DNA of 64,000 nt from Enterobacter quasihormaechei (GCF_004331385.1 NZ_SJON01000012.1:1-64000); one strand, 5' to 3'; positions 21,679-33,996 are shown, counted from the stretch's first letter. The notes: generated by a model not told the origin, from the letters alone. A program made the numbers and translations.

Positions 21679-23220
21679 ATGCAACTGAATTCCACCGAAA
21701 TCAGCGAACTGATCAAGCAGCGCATTGCTCAGTTCAGTGTTGTGAGTGAAGCTCACAACGAAGGTACTATTGTTTCTGTAAGTGACGGTGTTATCCGCAT
21801 CCACGGCCTGGCCGATTGTATGCAGGGTGAGATGATTTCCCTGCCGGGTAACCGTTACGCTATCGCACTGAACCTGGAGCGCGACTCCGTAGGTGCCGTT
21901 GTGATGGGTCCATACGCTGACCTCGCCGAAGGCATGAAGGTTAAGTGTACTGGCCGTATTCTGGAAGTGCCGGTTGGCCGTGGCCTGCTGGGTCGCGTTG
22001 TTAACACCCTGGGTGCGCCAATCGACGGTAAAGGTCCGGTTGATAACGATGGCTTCTCGCCAATCGAAGTTATCGCACCGGGCGTTATCGACCGTCAGTC
22101 CGTTGATCAGCCTGTGCAGACGGGTTATAAGTCCGTTGATGCCATGATCCCAATCGGTCGTGGTCAGCGTGAACTGATCATCGGTGACCGTCAGACCGGT
22201 AAAACCGCGATGGCAATCGACGCCATCATCAACCAGCGTGACTCCGGCATCAAATGTGTGTACGTGGCTATCGGCCAGAAAGCGTCCACCATTTCCAACG
22301 TGGTTCGTAAACTGGAAGAGCACGGCGCACTGTCTAACACCATCGTTGTGGTAGCAACCGCGTCTGAATCTGCTGCACTGCAATACCTGGCGCCATACGC
22401 CGGTTGCGCAATGGGCGAATACTTCCGTGACCGCGGTGAAGATGCACTGATCGTATACGATGACCTGTCTAAACAGGCCGTTGCTTATCGTCAGGTTTCC
22501 CTGCTCCTCCGTCGTCCACCAGGACGTGAAGCATTCCCGGGCGACGTATTCTACCTCCACTCTCGTCTGCTGGAGCGTGCTTCCCGCGTTAACGCGGAAT
22601 ACGTCGAGAACTTCACCAAAGGTGAAGTGAAGGGTAAAACAGGTTCTCTGACCGCGCTGCCGATCATTGAAACCCAGGCGGGTGACGTTTCTGCGTTCGT
22701 TCCGACCAACGTAATCTCCATTACCGATGGTCAGATCTTCCTGGAAACCAACCTGTTTAACTCCGGTATTCGTCCGGCAGTTAACCCGGGTATCTCCGTA
22801 TCCCGTGTGGGTGGTGCTGCTCAGACCAAGATCATCAAGAAACTGTCCGGTGGTATCCGTACCGCGCTGGCACAGTATCGTGAACTGGCTGCGTTCTCTC
22901 AGTTCGCATCCGATCTGGACGAAGCAACCCGTAAACAGCTGAGCCACGGTCAGAAAGTGACCGAGCTGCTGAAGCAGAAACAGTACGCGCCAATGTCTGT
23001 TGCTCAGCAGGGCCTGGTGCTGTTCGCGGCTGAACGCGGTTACCTCGAAGATGTGGAACTGGCGAAAATCGGTAGCTTCGAAGCCGCTCTGCTGGCTTAC
23101 GCTGACCGTGATCACGCTCCGCTGATGCAAGAGATCAACCAGACCGGTGGCTATAACGACGAAATCGAAGGCAAGCTGAAAGCTATCCTCGATTCCTTCA
23201 AAGCAACCCAATCCTGGTAA
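21679..23220 (+). CDS. atpA: ATP synthase F1 subunit alpha
   Basis: Non-catalytic nucleotide-binding subunit, 513 residues. Walker A GDRQTGKT starts at residue 169. The arginine finger lies in the C-terminal part of the nucleotide domain, in the segment ending [14 protein letters not shown]. Length and sequence match E. coli. Codon use is that of a highly expressed gene. The long open antisense frame across it is a coding shadow. A 9-base-pair hairpin separates it from atpG. Confidence 0.98.
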   Translation: MQLNSTEISELIKQRIAQFSVVSEAHNEGTIVSVSDGVIRIHGLADCMQGEMISLPGNRYAIALNLERDSVGAVVMGPYADLAEGMKVKCTGRILEVPVGRGLLGRVVNTLGAPIDGKGPVDNDGFSPIEVIAPGVIDRQSVDQPVQTGYKSVDAMIPIGRGQRELIIGDRQTGKTAMAIDAIINQRDSGIKCVYVAIGQKASTISNVVRKLEEHGALSNTIVVVATASESAALQYLAPYAGCAMGEYFRDRGEDALIVYDDLSKQAVAYRQVSLLLRRPPGREAFPGDVFYLHSRLLERASRVNAEYVENFTKGEVKGKTGSLTALPIIETQAGDVSAFVPTNVISITDGQIFLETNLFNSGIRPAVNPGISVSRVGGAAQTKIIKKLSGGIRTALAQYRELAAFSQFASDLDEATRKQLSHGQKVTELLKQKQYAPMSVAQQGLVLFAAERGYLEDVELAKIGSFEAALLAYADRDHAPLMQEINQTGGYNDEIEGKLKAILDSFKATQSW

Positions 23221-23228
23221 TCGTCCGG

Positions 23229-23250
23229 CGGCTTGTCTCAGGACAAGCCG
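23229..23250 (+). repeat. Hairpin in the atpA-atpG gap
   Basis: Perfect inverted repeat: CGGCTTGTC (23229-23237), loop TCAG, GACAAGCCG (23242-23250). It starts 8 bases after the atpA stop and ends 21 bases before the atpG start. There is no T-run, so it should not terminate. It probably tunes translation or mRNA processing so that one gamma is made per three alpha. Confidence 0.7.
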
Positions 23251-23271
23251 TCTGGCATTGAGGAGAAGCTC

Positions 23272-25549
<2,278 letters not shown>

Positions 25550-25569
25550 CGCCTTAATCGGAGGGTGAT

Positions 25570-25989
25570 ATGGCAATGACTTACCACCTGGACGTCGTCA
25601 GCGCAGAGCAACAAATGTTCTCTGGTCTGGTCGAGAAAATCCAGGTAACGGGTAGTGAAGGTGAACTGGGTATTTTCCCGGGTCACGCACCGCTGCTCAC
25701 CGCCATTAAGCCTGGTATGATCCGCATCGTTAAACAGTTCGGTCACGAAGAGTTTATCTATCTGTCCGGCGGCATTCTTGAAGTGCAGCCTGGCAGTGTG
25801 ACCGTTCTGGCCGATACCGCTATTCGTGGCCAGGATCTCGACGAAGCGCGAGCCCTGGAATCGAAGCGTAAGGCTGAAGAGCACATTAACAGCTCTCATG
25901 GTGACGTGGATTACGCTCAGGCGTCTGCGGAGCTGGCCAAAGCGATCGCGAAACTGCGCGTTATCGAGTTGACCAAAAAAGCGATGTAA
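25570..25989 (+). CDS. atpC: ATP synthase F1 subunit epsilon
   Basis: Rotor subunit and intrinsic inhibitor of ATP hydrolysis, 139 residues. The N-terminal beta-sandwich runs to about residue 85 and includes [20 protein letters not shown]. The two C-terminal helices (from [16 protein letters not shown] to the end) can extend along gamma to block rotation. Last gene of the operon, 20 bases after atpD, followed by a strong terminator. Confidence 0.97.
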   Translation: MAMTYHLDVVSAEQQMFSGLVEKIQVTGSEGELGIFPGHAPLLTAIKPGMIRIVKQFGHEEFIYLSGGILEVQPGSVTVLADTAIRGQDLDEARALESKRKAEEHINSSHGDVDYAQASAELAKAIAKLRVIELTKKAM

Positions 25990-26010
25990 CACCGGCTTGA
26001 AAAGCACAAA

Positions 26011-26044
26011 AGCCAGTCTGGATCCCAGGCTGGCTTTTTTTTTC
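26011..26044 (+). terminator. atp operon terminator
   Basis: Eleven-base-pair stem with one G-T pair, starting AGCCAG and ending CTGGCT, three-base loop, then a run of ten T. It begins 22 bases past the atpC stop. Confidence 0.93.
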
Positions 26045-26127
26045 GGCCTTAATTCATGATGAAAAAGATGTAGAATTTTAAGCATCAAACGTTTTTACTT
26101 CTCACACAAACTACCGTCAGGATGCGT

Positions 26128-27498
26128 ATGTTAAACAGTGCGATGAGCGTGGTGATCCTTGCCGCAGGCAAAGGTACCCGCATGTATTCCGATCTGCCTA
26201 AGGTGCTCCACACGCTGGCAGGAAAGCCAATGGTGCAGCATGTTATTGATGCAGCTAATGAATTAGGCGCCCGCCAGGTGCATCTGGTTTATGGACACGG
26301 CGGCGATCTGCTGAAAAAAACGCTGCGTGACGACAATCTCAACTGGGTGCTACAGGCAGAACAGCTGGGTACCGGTCATGCAATGCAGCAGGCTGCCCCC
26401 TTCTTCTCTGATGATGAAGACATCCTGATGCTCTACGGCGACGTCCCGCTGATCTCCGTTGAAACCCTCACTCGTCTGCGTGAAGCCAAACCGCAGGGCG
26501 GCATTGGGCTGTTAACCGTCGTGCTGGACGATCCGAGTGGCTATGGCCGCATTACCCGTGAAAACGGCAACGTGACGGGGATTGTTGAGCATAAAGATGC
26601 CAGCGAAGCGCAGCGTCAGATTCAGGAGATCAACACCGGCATCCTTATTGCGAACGGTGCTGATATGAAGCGCTGGCTGTCTAAGCTGAATAACAACAAC
26701 GCACAGGGTGAGTATTACATCACCGATATTATTGCGATGGCGTACCAGGAAGGGCGTGAGATTGCCGCCGTTCACCCGGCACGCATCAGCGAAACGGACG
26801 GGGTAAACAACCGTCTTCAGCTTTCCCGTCTGGAGCGCATTTACCAGTCCGAGCAGGCAGAGAAGCTGCTGCTCGCAGGCGTCATGCTGCGCGATCCGGC
26901 GCGTTTCGATCTGCGCGGTACGCTGTCCCACGGACGCGACGTTGAAATTGATACTAACGTTATCCTGGAAGGTAACGTCACGCTGGGTAACCGCGTCAAA
27001 ATCGGCGCTGGCTGCGTGATTAAAAACAGCGTTATCGGCGACGACTGCGAAATCAGCCCGTACAGCGTGGTGGAAGACGCGCGTCTTGATGCGGCATGTA
27101 CCATCGGCCCGTTTGCGCGTCTGCGCCCGGGCGCTGAGCTGCTGGAAGGCGCACATGTTGGTAACTTCGTTGAAATGAAAAAAGCGCGTCTGGGTAAAGG
27201 CTCCAAAGCGGGTCATTTAACCTATCTGGGCGATGCAGAAATTGGCGACAACGTGAATATTGGTGCAGGTACCATCACCTGTAACTATGACGGTGCCAAT
27301 AAGTTTAAAACCATCATCGGCGATGATGTGTTTGTGGGTTCTGACACGCAGCTGGTGGCGCCCGTCACCGTGGGTAACGGTGTGACCATTGCCGCCGGAA
27401 CGACCGTCACGCGCGACGTAGCGGATAACGAGCTGGTGTTAAGCCGCGTGCCGCAGGTCAGCAAGCAGGGCTGGAAACGCCCGGTGAAGAAAAAGTAA
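26128..27498 (+). CDS. glmU: Bifunctional GlcNAc-1-P uridyltransferase / GlcN-1-P acetyltransferase
   Basis: Makes UDP-GlcNAc in two steps for peptidoglycan and lipid A; 456 residues. The N-terminal pyrophosphorylase domain (about 1-227) has LAAGKGTRM and the metal Asp in LYGDVPL. The C-terminal left-handed beta-helix shows hexapeptide repeats ([25 protein letters not shown]) and the acetyltransferase active site. The start at 26128 (MLNSAMSV) has AGGA at proper spacing; the ATG at 26122 has none. It is followed by glmS after an unusually large 348-base gap. Confidence 0.96.
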   Translation: MLNSAMSVVILAAGKGTRMYSDLPKVLHTLAGKPMVQHVIDAANELGARQVHLVYGHGGDLLKKTLRDDNLNWVLQAEQLGTGHAMQQAAPFFSDDEDILMLYGDVPLISVETLTRLREAKPQGGIGLLTVVLDDPSGYGRITRENGNVTGIVEHKDASEAQRQIQEINTGILIANGADMKRWLSKLNNNNAQGEYYITDIIAMAYQEGREIAAVHPARISETDGVNNRLQLSRLERIYQSEQAEKLLLAGVMLRDPARFDLRGTLSHGRDVEIDTNVILEGNVTLGNRVKIGAGCVIKNSVIGDDCEISPYSVVEDARLDAACTIGPFARLRPGAELLEGAHVGNFVEMKKARLGKGSKAGHLTYLGDAEIGDNVNIGAGTITCNYDGANKFKTIIGDDVFVGSDTQLVAPVTVGNGVTIAAGTTVTRDVADNELVLSRVPQVSKQGWKRPVKKK

Positions 27499-27504
27499 CC
27501 CTAA

Positions 27505-27572
27505 GGCGGGTGGCGCTGCGCTTACCCGCCCTACGATTGAGTAGGCCTGATAAGGCGTAGCCGTCATCAGGC
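27505..27572. repeat. REP pair downstream of glmU
   Basis: First palindrome 27505-27530 (arms GGCGGGT/ACCCGCC). Second 27545-27572 (arms GCCTGAT/ATCAGGC) is of a more diverged type with centre AAGGCGTAGCCGTC. Together they form a BIME immediately after the glmU stop. Confidence 0.8.
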
Positions 27573-27624
27573 AAACCCGGGAGAGGAGATAAAGATATAT
27601 CTCCCCCCACAAGCAGTACCCATA

Positions 27625-27795
27625 AAAATAACCCCACTCTCTACAAGGCTCGGGGTGCCCGGAAAGGGCGTTACCCAAAGGATTTCGCGTTGTGGCAAGG
27701 CGGCAAGCGTATGAGTCCATGGGAGCTTACTTAAGTAAGTGACCGTGGCGAGTACGAGAAGCCAACGCAGCCGCAGCGTGAAAGACGCAGGGTGA
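27625..27795. repeat. ERIC-like element in the glmS leader
   Basis: The central palindrome CTTACTTAAGTAAG (27726-27739) is set in GGAGCTTAC...GTAAGTGAC, the core targeted by the standard ERIC primers. The flanks AAAGGATTTCGCG, GGCAAGGCGGCAAGCG and GAAGCCAACGCAG are also typical of enterobacterial repetitive intergenic consensus sequences. Exact ends are uncertain. The element lies within the transcribed glmU-glmS gap, ending about 50 bases before the glmS start, and would fold strongly in the mRNA. Confidence 0.75.
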
Positions 27796-27846
27796 ATACA
27801 GGTCAGCGACAACGCAGGCATAATGCCTAAATTCGGAATCTAAATT

Positions 27847-29676
27847 ATGTGTGGAATTGTTGGCGCAGTTGCGCAGCGTGATATTGCTGAAATCCTTCTC
27901 GAAGGTTTACGTCGTCTGGAATACCGTGGCTATGACTCTGCCGGTCTGGCTGTCGTGGATGCAGAAGGTCATATGACCCGTCTGCGCCGTCTCGGTAAAG
28001 TGCAGATGCTGGCCCAGGCCGCGGAAGAACATCCGCTGCACGGGGGAACCGGTATTGCGCACACCCGCTGGGCGACGCACGGTGAACCGTCTGAAGGCAA
28101 CGCGCACCCGCATGTGTCTGAACACATCGTGGTGGTGCATAACGGCATTATCGAAAACCACGAACCGCTGCGCGAAGAACTTAAAGCGCGCGGCTACACC
28201 TTCGTCTCTGAAACCGACACCGAAGTGATTGCTCACCTCGTACACTGGGAACTGGCACAGGGCGGTACGCTGCGTGAGGCAGTGCTGCGTGCTATTCCTC
28301 AGCTGCGCGGCGCCTACGGTACGGTGATCATGGATTCCCGCGATCCGTCCACGCTGCTGGCCGCGCGTTCCGGTAGCCCGATGGTTATCGGTCTGGGCAT
28401 GGGCGAGAACTTTATCGCGTCCGATCAGCTGGCGCTCCTGCCGGTTACCCGTCGCTTTATCTTCCTGGAAGAGGGCGATATCGCGGAAGTGACGCGCCGC
28501 AGCGTGACCGTCTTCGATACCAAAGGCGAGCAGGTGAAGCGTCAGGAGATCGAATCTAACCTGCAATACGACGCGGGCGACAAAGGCGCTTACCGTCACT
28601 ACATGCAGAAAGAGATCTACGAGCAGCCTAACGCCATCAAAAACACCCTGACCGGGCGCATCAGCCACGGCGAGGTGGATCTGAGCGAGCTGGGGGCAAA
28701 CGCCAACGAACTGCTCGGCAAGGTTGAGCATATTCAGATTGTGGCCTGCGGGACCTCATACAACTCCGGTATGGTCTCTCGCTACTGGTTTGAATCCCTG
28801 GCGGGCGTGCCGTGCGATGTCGAAATCGCGTCTGAGTTCCGCTATCGTAAATCCGCTGTGCGCCGTAACAGCCTGATGATCACCCTTTCCCAGTCTGGCG
28901 AAACGGCGGATACCCTGGCGGCGCTGCGTCTGTCTAAAGAGTTGGGTTACCTGGGCTCTCTGGCCATCTGTAACGTACCGGGCTCCTCGCTGGTGCGTGA
29001 ATCCGATCTGGCGCTGATGACCAAAGCGGGTACCGAAATCGGCGTGGCCTCCACCAAAGCGTTTACCACGCAGCTGACCGTTCTGCTGATGCTGGTGGCG
29101 AAGCTGGCGCGTCTGAAAGGCGAAGATGCTTCCGTTGAGCATGACATCGTTCACGGTCTCCAGGCGCTGCCGAGCCGTATCGAACAGATGCTGTCTCAGG
29201 ACAAACGCATTGAGGCGCTGGCTGAAGACTTCTCTGATAAGCACCACGCTCTGTTCCTGGGCCGTGGCGATCAGTACCCTATCGCGCTGGAAGGCGCACT
29301 GAAGCTGAAAGAGATCTCCTACATCCACGCGGAAGCCTACGCGGCAGGCGAGCTGAAGCACGGTCCGCTGGCGCTGATTGACGCGGATATGCCGGTGATC
29401 GTTGTTGCACCAAACAACGAACTGCTGGAAAAACTGAAGTCTAACATCGAAGAAGTCCGCGCCCGCGGCGGCGTGCTGTACGTCTTCGCGGATAAAGACG
29501 CCGGTTTCGTCAGTAGCGACAACATGCACATCATCGAGATGCCGCATGTGGAAGAGGTGATTGCGCCGATCTTCTACACCGTTCCGCTGCAACTCCTGGC
29601 TTATCACGTGGCGCTGATCAAAGGCACCGACGTTGACCAGCCGCGTAACCTGGCGAAGTCCGTTACCGTAGAATAA
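27847..29676 (+). CDS. glmS: Glutamine-fructose-6-phosphate aminotransferase (isomerizing)
   Basis: First enzyme of amino-sugar synthesis, 609 residues. The mature N-terminal Cys nucleophile follows Met ([10 protein letters not shown]), heading the Ntn glutaminase domain (about 1-240). Two SIS domains follow, with [14 protein letters not shown] and [14 protein letters not shown] binding fructose 6-phosphate. The C terminus NLAKSVTVE is the conserved end read by Tn7 TnsD. In E. coli the glmS leader is activated by sRNA GlmZ; here that leader carries an ERIC-like insertion. GGAA precedes the ATG. Confidence 0.97.
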   Translation: MCGIVGAVAQRDIAEILLEGLRRLEYRGYDSAGLAVVDAEGHMTRLRRLGKVQMLAQAAEEHPLHGGTGIAHTRWATHGEPSEGNAHPHVSEHIVVVHNGIIENHEPLREELKARGYTFVSETDTEVIAHLVHWELAQGGTLREAVLRAIPQLRGAYGTVIMDSRDPSTLLAARSGSPMVIGLGMGENFIASDQLALLPVTRRFIFLEEGDIAEVTRRSVTVFDTKGEQVKRQEIESNLQYDAGDKGAYRHYMQKEIYEQPNAIKNTLTGRISHGEVDLSELGANANELLGKVEHIQIVACGTSYNSGMVSRYWFESLAGVPCDVEIASEFRYRKSAVRRNSLMITLSQSGETADTLAALRLSKELGYLGSLAICNVPGSSLVRESDLALMTKAGTEIGVASTKAFTTQLTVLLMLVAKLARLKGEDASVEHDIVHGLQALPSRIEQMLSQDKRIEALAEDFSDKHHALFLGRGDQYPIALEGALKLKEISYIHAEAYAAGELKHGPLALIDADMPVIVVAPNNELLEKLKSNIEEVRARGGVLYVFADKDAGFVSSDNMHIIEMPHVEEVIAPIFYTVPLQLLAYHVALIKGTDVDQPRNLAKSVTVE

Positions 29677-29712
29677 CCCTCATGTTAATGGCTACACGTT
29701 GTGTAGCCATTA
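29641..29712 (+). other. attTn7 site (unoccupied)
   Basis: The last 36 bases of glmS (29641-29676) are the region recognised by the Tn7 targeting protein TnsD. Insertion occurs about 25 bases past the stop, near 29701, inside the glmS terminator hairpin. No Tn7 end or transposase is present, so the site is empty. Assignment follows established Tn7 biology and the conserved glmS end. Confidence 0.7.
29686..29712 (+). terminator. glmS terminator hairpin
   Basis: Perfect 12-base inverted repeat: TAATGGCTACAC (29686-29697), loop GTT, GTGTAGCCATTA (29701-29712). The T-tract is interrupted (TTCCCTTACTCTTTTT), so termination may be leaky into the fimbrial region. Confidence 0.8.
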
Positions 29713-29798
29713 TTCCCTTACTCTTTTTCAAATAATCTCTCCGTTTGCTATCAATTATCTTATTTTGATGTATTTCGTTACTTTATTGTATGAATAAC

Positions 29799-29898
29799 GA
29801 TCGAAATGACGTTTGTGCATAAATGATCTTTATTTTGATCACTAAACGATCAGCTTTTATTAACGGAATCCTAAAAATAGCCCGTTGATAAAAGCTGA
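29799..29898. promoter_or_regulatory. GATC cluster and long inverted repeat upstream of the fimbrial operon
   Basis: The 443-base gap before the pilin gene is very AT-rich. Four GATC sites sit at 29799, 29825, 29837 and 29848. An inverted repeat of 17 bases with one mismatch has arms 29850-29866 and 29882-29898 and a 15-base spacer. Dam sites in AT-rich sequence upstream of a pilin gene recall pap-type Lrp/Dam phase variation. A TATACT box lies at 29912-29917. The rest of the gap up to 30119 shows no gene. Confidence 0.45.
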
Positions 29899-30119
29899 CT
29901 TCTTTTTATGTGTATACTGAAAAGAAATATTGATGGTTTAACTAAAATAATATTGTATTTAACTTTCTCTATTATTATTCCATACAGGCTTTTTCATTAT
30001 TCCATTAATTTAAAATCTCCCCTTGAAGAACTTTATCCCCGGAGAATATGATTTCCCCGCATTTGGGATGGCGTTGTCTTTATGATAAGCGCAATATTTA
30101 TTTAATTAATGGAGTTAAC

Positions 30120-30701
30120 ATGAAAAACACTGGAATTACGGTGGCGATTGCACTCGCTTCGGCGTTAATGGCAGGGCAATCATTGGCTGCGGATGGTACG
30201 GTTCATTTCCGCGGAGAGGTTATTGATTCAACGTGTGAAGTTACGTCTGATACCGTCGACCAGACGGTGAATATTGGCCGCGTTGCGAAAACGGCGTTCA
30301 CCGGCGTTGACTCAACGGCGTCAGTAAAAGATTTCCATATTAAACTGGAAAAATGCCCTGCAACCTATACTCAGGCAGCGGTTCGCTTTGACGGAACAGA
30401 AGATAAAGACACCATCGGCAAAGGGTATTTGTCTATTGGCACGCCTGTTAACGGCGAAACGGGTACTGACGGTATTTACACCGGCGAAGGTGAAGCCGTT
30501 ACGGCTACCGGCGTTGCCATCAAGCTCTTCAACCTGAATGATGATACGGCGATCCCGCTGTACAACAATTCAAACTATGTCGCTATTACCGACGGCAAAG
30601 CGGACATGGGCTTCAAAGCGAAGTTTGTGCAGACGCTGGCTACGGTTACGCCGGGTACTGCAAACGCGGATTCCCAGTTCACCATTGAATACCTGAAATA
30701 A
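30120..30701 (+). CDS. Fimbrial major subunit (type 1 / Lpf-like pilin)
   Basis: Pilin of the chaperone/usher class, 193 residues. A signal peptide of about 23 residues ends SLA before ADGTVHFRGEVID, the donor strand that fills the next subunit. Two Cys (in DSTCEV and EKCPAT) form the typical disulfide, and the C terminus FTIEYLK is the chaperone-binding strand. The start at 30120 has GGAG upstream; an in-frame extension to 30048 lacks a signal peptide and is rejected. The location between glmS and pstS is that of the E. coli lpf2 operon, so an lpfA-like identity is likely but unproven. Confidence 0.85.
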   Translation: MKNTGITVAIALASALMAGQSLAADGTVHFRGEVIDSTCEVTSDTVDQTVNIGRVAKTAFTGVDSTASVKDFHIKLEKCPATYTQAAVRFDGTEDKDTIGKGYLSIGTPVNGETGTDGIYTGEGEAVTATGVAIKLFNLNDDTAIPLYNNSNYVAITDGKADMGFKAKFVQTLATVTPGTANADSQFTIEYLK

Positions 30702-30769
30702 TCTCAGCTGTTCGCCGGGAGCCTGTTTTATCATTTTGCAGGCTCCTCCACAGGATGTGAGGATAACTG

Positions 30770-31456
30770 ATGTATTCAAGGCGTTTATTGACCCCGTTAA
30801 TCATGATCTTTTTTTCATTTTTGACACCCTTATCGACCGCCGGCGTCATTATTGGTGGAACCCGCGTTATTTATAGTAGTGATAAATCCGATGCGACAAT
30901 CAGCATAAAAAATAATGAATCAACCACGCCTTATCTCATACAGACGTGGGTCGATCCTTTCAAGAAAGAGACATCGGCGCATAAGCCTCCTTTTACCGTT
31001 ATTCCGCCCGTTTCAAGGCTAGAGGCCGGGCAGGAAAAAATATTACGCATCATGAAGGTGAAGGGCGAACTGCCTGACGATCGGGAATCGCTGTTTTGGC
31101 TCAACATCAAAAATATTCCGCCGTCCAGTTCAAACCCTAATTCGCTCGAAATTGCGATTAAGACGCGGATAAAACTTTTTTGGCGTCCGGCGAAACTGAA
31201 TATGACGACTGAACGGGCTGCGGCAAAGGTTAAATGGAGCATTCAAAACAGACAGCTCGTTATTGAAAATCCGAGCCCGCTACATATTAACGTTATGAAT
31301 GTTACCGTCGACAGCAAAGACGTTACGTTAAATATTATTCCCCCTTTTGACACCGTGCGTTTGCCGCTCCCGGAAGGGATTAACGGTCGCGCGCTCATTT
31401 GGCGTTTCGTTAACGATTTTGGTGCAATCAGTCAGGAAATTCACGTCACGCTGTAA
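30770..31456 (+). CDS. Periplasmic fimbrial chaperone (PapD/FimC family)
   Basis: Pilus chaperone, 228 residues, with a signal peptide of about 24 residues before GVIIGGTRVIY. The two immunoglobulin-like domains are seen: N-terminal with the conserved TRVIY strand Arg and the hydrophobic G1 strand (SLEIAIKTRIKLFWRP) containing the conserved Lys, then the smaller C-terminal domain from about residue 150. It would fold pilins by donor-strand complementation and hand them to the usher. It lies 68 bases after the pilin and 17 before the usher. Confidence 0.88.
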   Translation: MYSRRLLTPLIMIFFSFLTPLSTAGVIIGGTRVIYSSDKSDATISIKNNESTTPYLIQTWVDPFKKETSAHKPPFTVIPPVSRLEAGQEKILRIMKVKGELPDDRESLFWLNIKNIPPSSSNPNSLEIAIKTRIKLFWRPAKLNMTTERAAAKVKWSIQNRQLVIENPSPLHINVMNVTVDSKDVTLNIIPPFDTVRLPLPEGINGRALIWRFVNDFGAISQEIHVTL

Positions 31457-31473
31457 ATATAGGGATGTTTTAT

Positions 31474-33996
31474 ATGGGGTATTTCCGTTTTTTCATTGCG
31501 CTGGCATCGGGGGTATCTCTCGGCTTTTCAGGCGTGACGCTGGCAAAAGATATCTTTAACCCTGCGCTTCTCGAAATTGACCATCCGGTGGATGTCGATA
31601 TCCACCAGTTTAACCGCGTCAATATGTTACCTGCCGGGTCTTATAAGGTTGATATTCATGTTAACGATGAATTTATCGATAGCCGGGACGTCGCCTTCGT
31701 TGAAAATGAGGCTGGCGATGGGCTGCATCCCTGTTTTACACACGTCAGGACGGTGCTTGCAGAATTCGGGGCTAAGGTGGCGGCGATCGCCTCGCTGGAT
31801 CGCCTGGACGAGAATGCCTGTGTGGATCCCACACCGCTGATCCCTGGCGCCACATGGACGTTTGATACCGATAAGCTGCTGCTCAACGTCACGTTACCGC
31901 AGATTTACATTGATACCACCGCCCGCGGCACCATCAATCCTGCGCGCTGGGATGAGGGCATTAATGCGCTGATGATGAACTATGACTTTTCCGGCTCCAG
32001 CACGTTGCAGTCCGATGATGACAACAACAGCGAGTTCTACTATCTGAACCTGCGAAACGGAGCCAACGTCGGTGCGTGGCGTTTACGCAACTACAGCACG
32101 CTAAATATCGTTGACGGTCATTCGGATTACCATTCCATCAGCACCTATGTGCAGCGTAACCTCGCGGCGTTACGCAGCCAGATCATGCTGGGTGATACCT
32201 GGACCGCAAGCGATGTCTTCGACAGTACCCAAGTGCGGGGCATGCGCCTGTATACCGATAATGAAATGCTTCCTTCCAGCCTGACGGGCTTTGCGCCGGT
32301 CGTTCGGGGCGTGGCGAAAAGCAATGCTACCGTGATTATCCGGCAGAACGGCTACATCATTTATCAGTCTGCCGTACCGCAGGGCCCGTTTGCGCTTAAG
32401 GATTTAAACACCACCAGCTCCGGCGGCGACCTGGACGTGACCATCAAAGAAGAAGACGGCAGCGAGCAACACTTCACGCAGCCTTACGCCTCGCTGGCTA
32501 TCCTCAGGCGTGAAGATCAGACCGACGTCGATATCAGCGCGGGCGAACTGCGCGATCAAAGCGATTTCCAGCCCAACGTTTTTCAGGCGCAGGTGTTGCA
32601 CGGCTTTCCTGCCGGGATAACGGTATACGGTGGCGTGCAGGCCGCAGAAGACTATCGCTCGGCAGCGGTGGGGATCGGCAAAGATGTGGGCGCAGCGGGC
32701 GCGTTTTCCGTCGATATCACCCAGGCTCGCGCGCAGTTTACGGACGAGGGCTCAGAGGAGTCCGGCCAGTCCTGGCGTTTTCTCTATTCGAAACGGTTTG
32801 ATGAAACGGATACCACGCTGCGGCTGGTGGGGTATCGCTATTCAACGCAGGGCTACTACACCCTCAATGAATGGGCATCACGCCAGAACAATCAGCGCGA
32901 TTTCTGGGTAACGGGCAACCGGCGCAGCCGGCTTGAAGGAACCTGGACGCAGAATTTCGGCGATGGCATGGGGAACATTTATTTCACGCTGAGCCGTCAG
33001 CAGTACTGGCAAACCGACGAAGTTGAACGCCTGGTTCAGCTTGGCTACAGCAATGTCTGGCGGGCGCTTTCCTGGAACCTCTCCTGGAACTATAGCGATT
33101 CCATCACGACGGCGCAGAGCGCGGAGTATTCAGATAGCGACGAACGAGAAAGCGAACAGGTATTTATGCTGTCGTTATCGGTGCCACTGTCTGAACTGCT
33201 GCCGGACAGCTATGTGAGCTACGGCCTTACGCAGAACAACAGGGGAAAAGGGATGCACCAGCTTGGCTTTAACGGTACGGCGCTTGATAACCGAAATCTC
33301 TCCTGGAACCTCCAGCAGTCCTGGGATGCGGATGACAGGGTGTACAGCAGCAGCGCAGGGGTGGGATATGACGGAACCTATGGTTCGGTTAACGGCAGCT
33401 ATGACTACAACCAGGAGAGTCAGCGGCTCAACTACGGCGCGCGCGGTGGGGTTCTGCTGCACGGCGATGGGGTGACGTTCTCGCAGGAGATGGGAGAAAC
33501 CGTGGCGCTGATAAAAGCACCCGGCGCAGCCGGTCTGGCAATGGAAAATGGCACCGGTACGGCAACGGACTGGCGAGGCTATACCGTTCAAACGCAGCTA
33601 AACGCTTACGATGAAAACCGTGTGGAAATTGAGAGCGGCTATTTTGAAAAAGCAAACGTCGAGCTGGAGAACAGCGTGCTTAACGTCATCCCCACGCGAG
33701 GTGCGGTAGTGCGGGCCGAATTTATCACCCACGTGGGCTATCGCGTGCTCTTTGAGGTCACACAGTCTAACGGCAAACCGGTTCCCTTTGGCGCAGTGGC
33801 GTCTGCCGAACTGGCGACGGGCAGCGTGTCGGGCATCACCGGCGAGGATGGCGAGCTGTATCTTTCGGGCATGCCGGAAGAGGGAACGTTCACGCTGAAG
33901 TGGGGGAGTGAAAAGACAAAACCTTGCGAGGTCCATTATCAGTTCCCCAAACCAACGGGCGTTGAACTGGTTCAAACAGCGGTAGTGTGCCAATAG
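31474..33996 (+). CDS. Outer-membrane fimbrial usher (FimD/PapC family)
   Basis: Usher, 840 residues from the start at 31474. A signal peptide (to about TLA, residue 24) precedes KDIFNPALLEID, the N-terminal chaperone-binding domain. The plug region is recognisable (FAPVVRGVAKSNATVIIRQN, followed by VPQGPFALKDL), within a long 24-strand barrel. The C-terminal domains end with a Cys pair (KPCEVHY, TAVVCQ). AGGGA sits 8 bases before 31474; the ATG at 31465 lacks a ribosome-binding site. It exports and assembles pilins from the adjacent genes. Confidence 0.9.
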   Translation: MGYFRFFIALASGVSLGFSGVTLAKDIFNPALLEIDHPVDVDIHQFNRVNMLPAGSYKVDIHVNDEFIDSRDVAFVENEAGDGLHPCFTHVRTVLAEFGAKVAAIASLDRLDENACVDPTPLIPGATWTFDTDKLLLNVTLPQIYIDTTARGTINPARWDEGINALMMNYDFSGSSTLQSDDDNNSEFYYLNLRNGANVGAWRLRNYSTLNIVDGHSDYHSISTYVQRNLAALRSQIMLGDTWTASDVFDSTQVRGMRLYTDNEMLPSSLTGFAPVVRGVAKSNATVIIRQNGYIIYQSAVPQGPFALKDLNTTSSGGDLDVTIKEEDGSEQHFTQPYASLAILRREDQTDVDISAGELRDQSDFQPNVFQAQVLHGFPAGITVYGGVQAAEDYRSAAVGIGKDVGAAGAFSVDITQARAQFTDEGSEESGQSWRFLYSKRFDETDTTLRLVGYRYSTQGYYTLNEWASRQNNQRDFWVTGNRRSRLEGTWTQNFGDGMGNIYFTLSRQQYWQTDEVERLVQLGYSNVWRALSWNLSWNYSDSITTAQSAEYSDSDERESEQVFMLSLSVPLSELLPDSYVSYGLTQNNRGKGMHQLGFNGTALDNRNLSWNLQQSWDADDRVYSSSAGVGYDGTYGSVNGSYDYNQESQRLNYGARGGVLLHGDGVTFSQEMGETVALIKAPGAAGLAMENGTGTATDWRGYTVQTQLNAYDENRVEIESGYFEKANVELENSVLNVIPTRGAVVRAEFITHVGYRVLFEVTQSNGKPVPFGAVASAELATGSVSGITGEDGELYLSGMPEEGTFTLKWGSEKTKPCEVHYQFPKPTGVELVQTAVVCQ

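Noticed and set aside
27567-27821. Small open frames on the minus strand in the glmU-glmS gap
   Set aside because: They coincide with the ERIC-like element, which is known to contain spurious open frames; no ribosome-binding site or similarity.
29686-29898. Invertible fimS-like promoter switch before the fimbrial operon
   Set aside because: The inverted repeat arms are only 15 bases apart, no pair of short repeats flanks a promoter segment of a few hundred bases, and no FimB/FimE-type recombinase gene is nearby.
29677-30119. Tn7 or other transposon at attTn7
   Set aside because: No Tn7 end repeats, target duplication or tns genes; the fimbrial operon shows no transposase.
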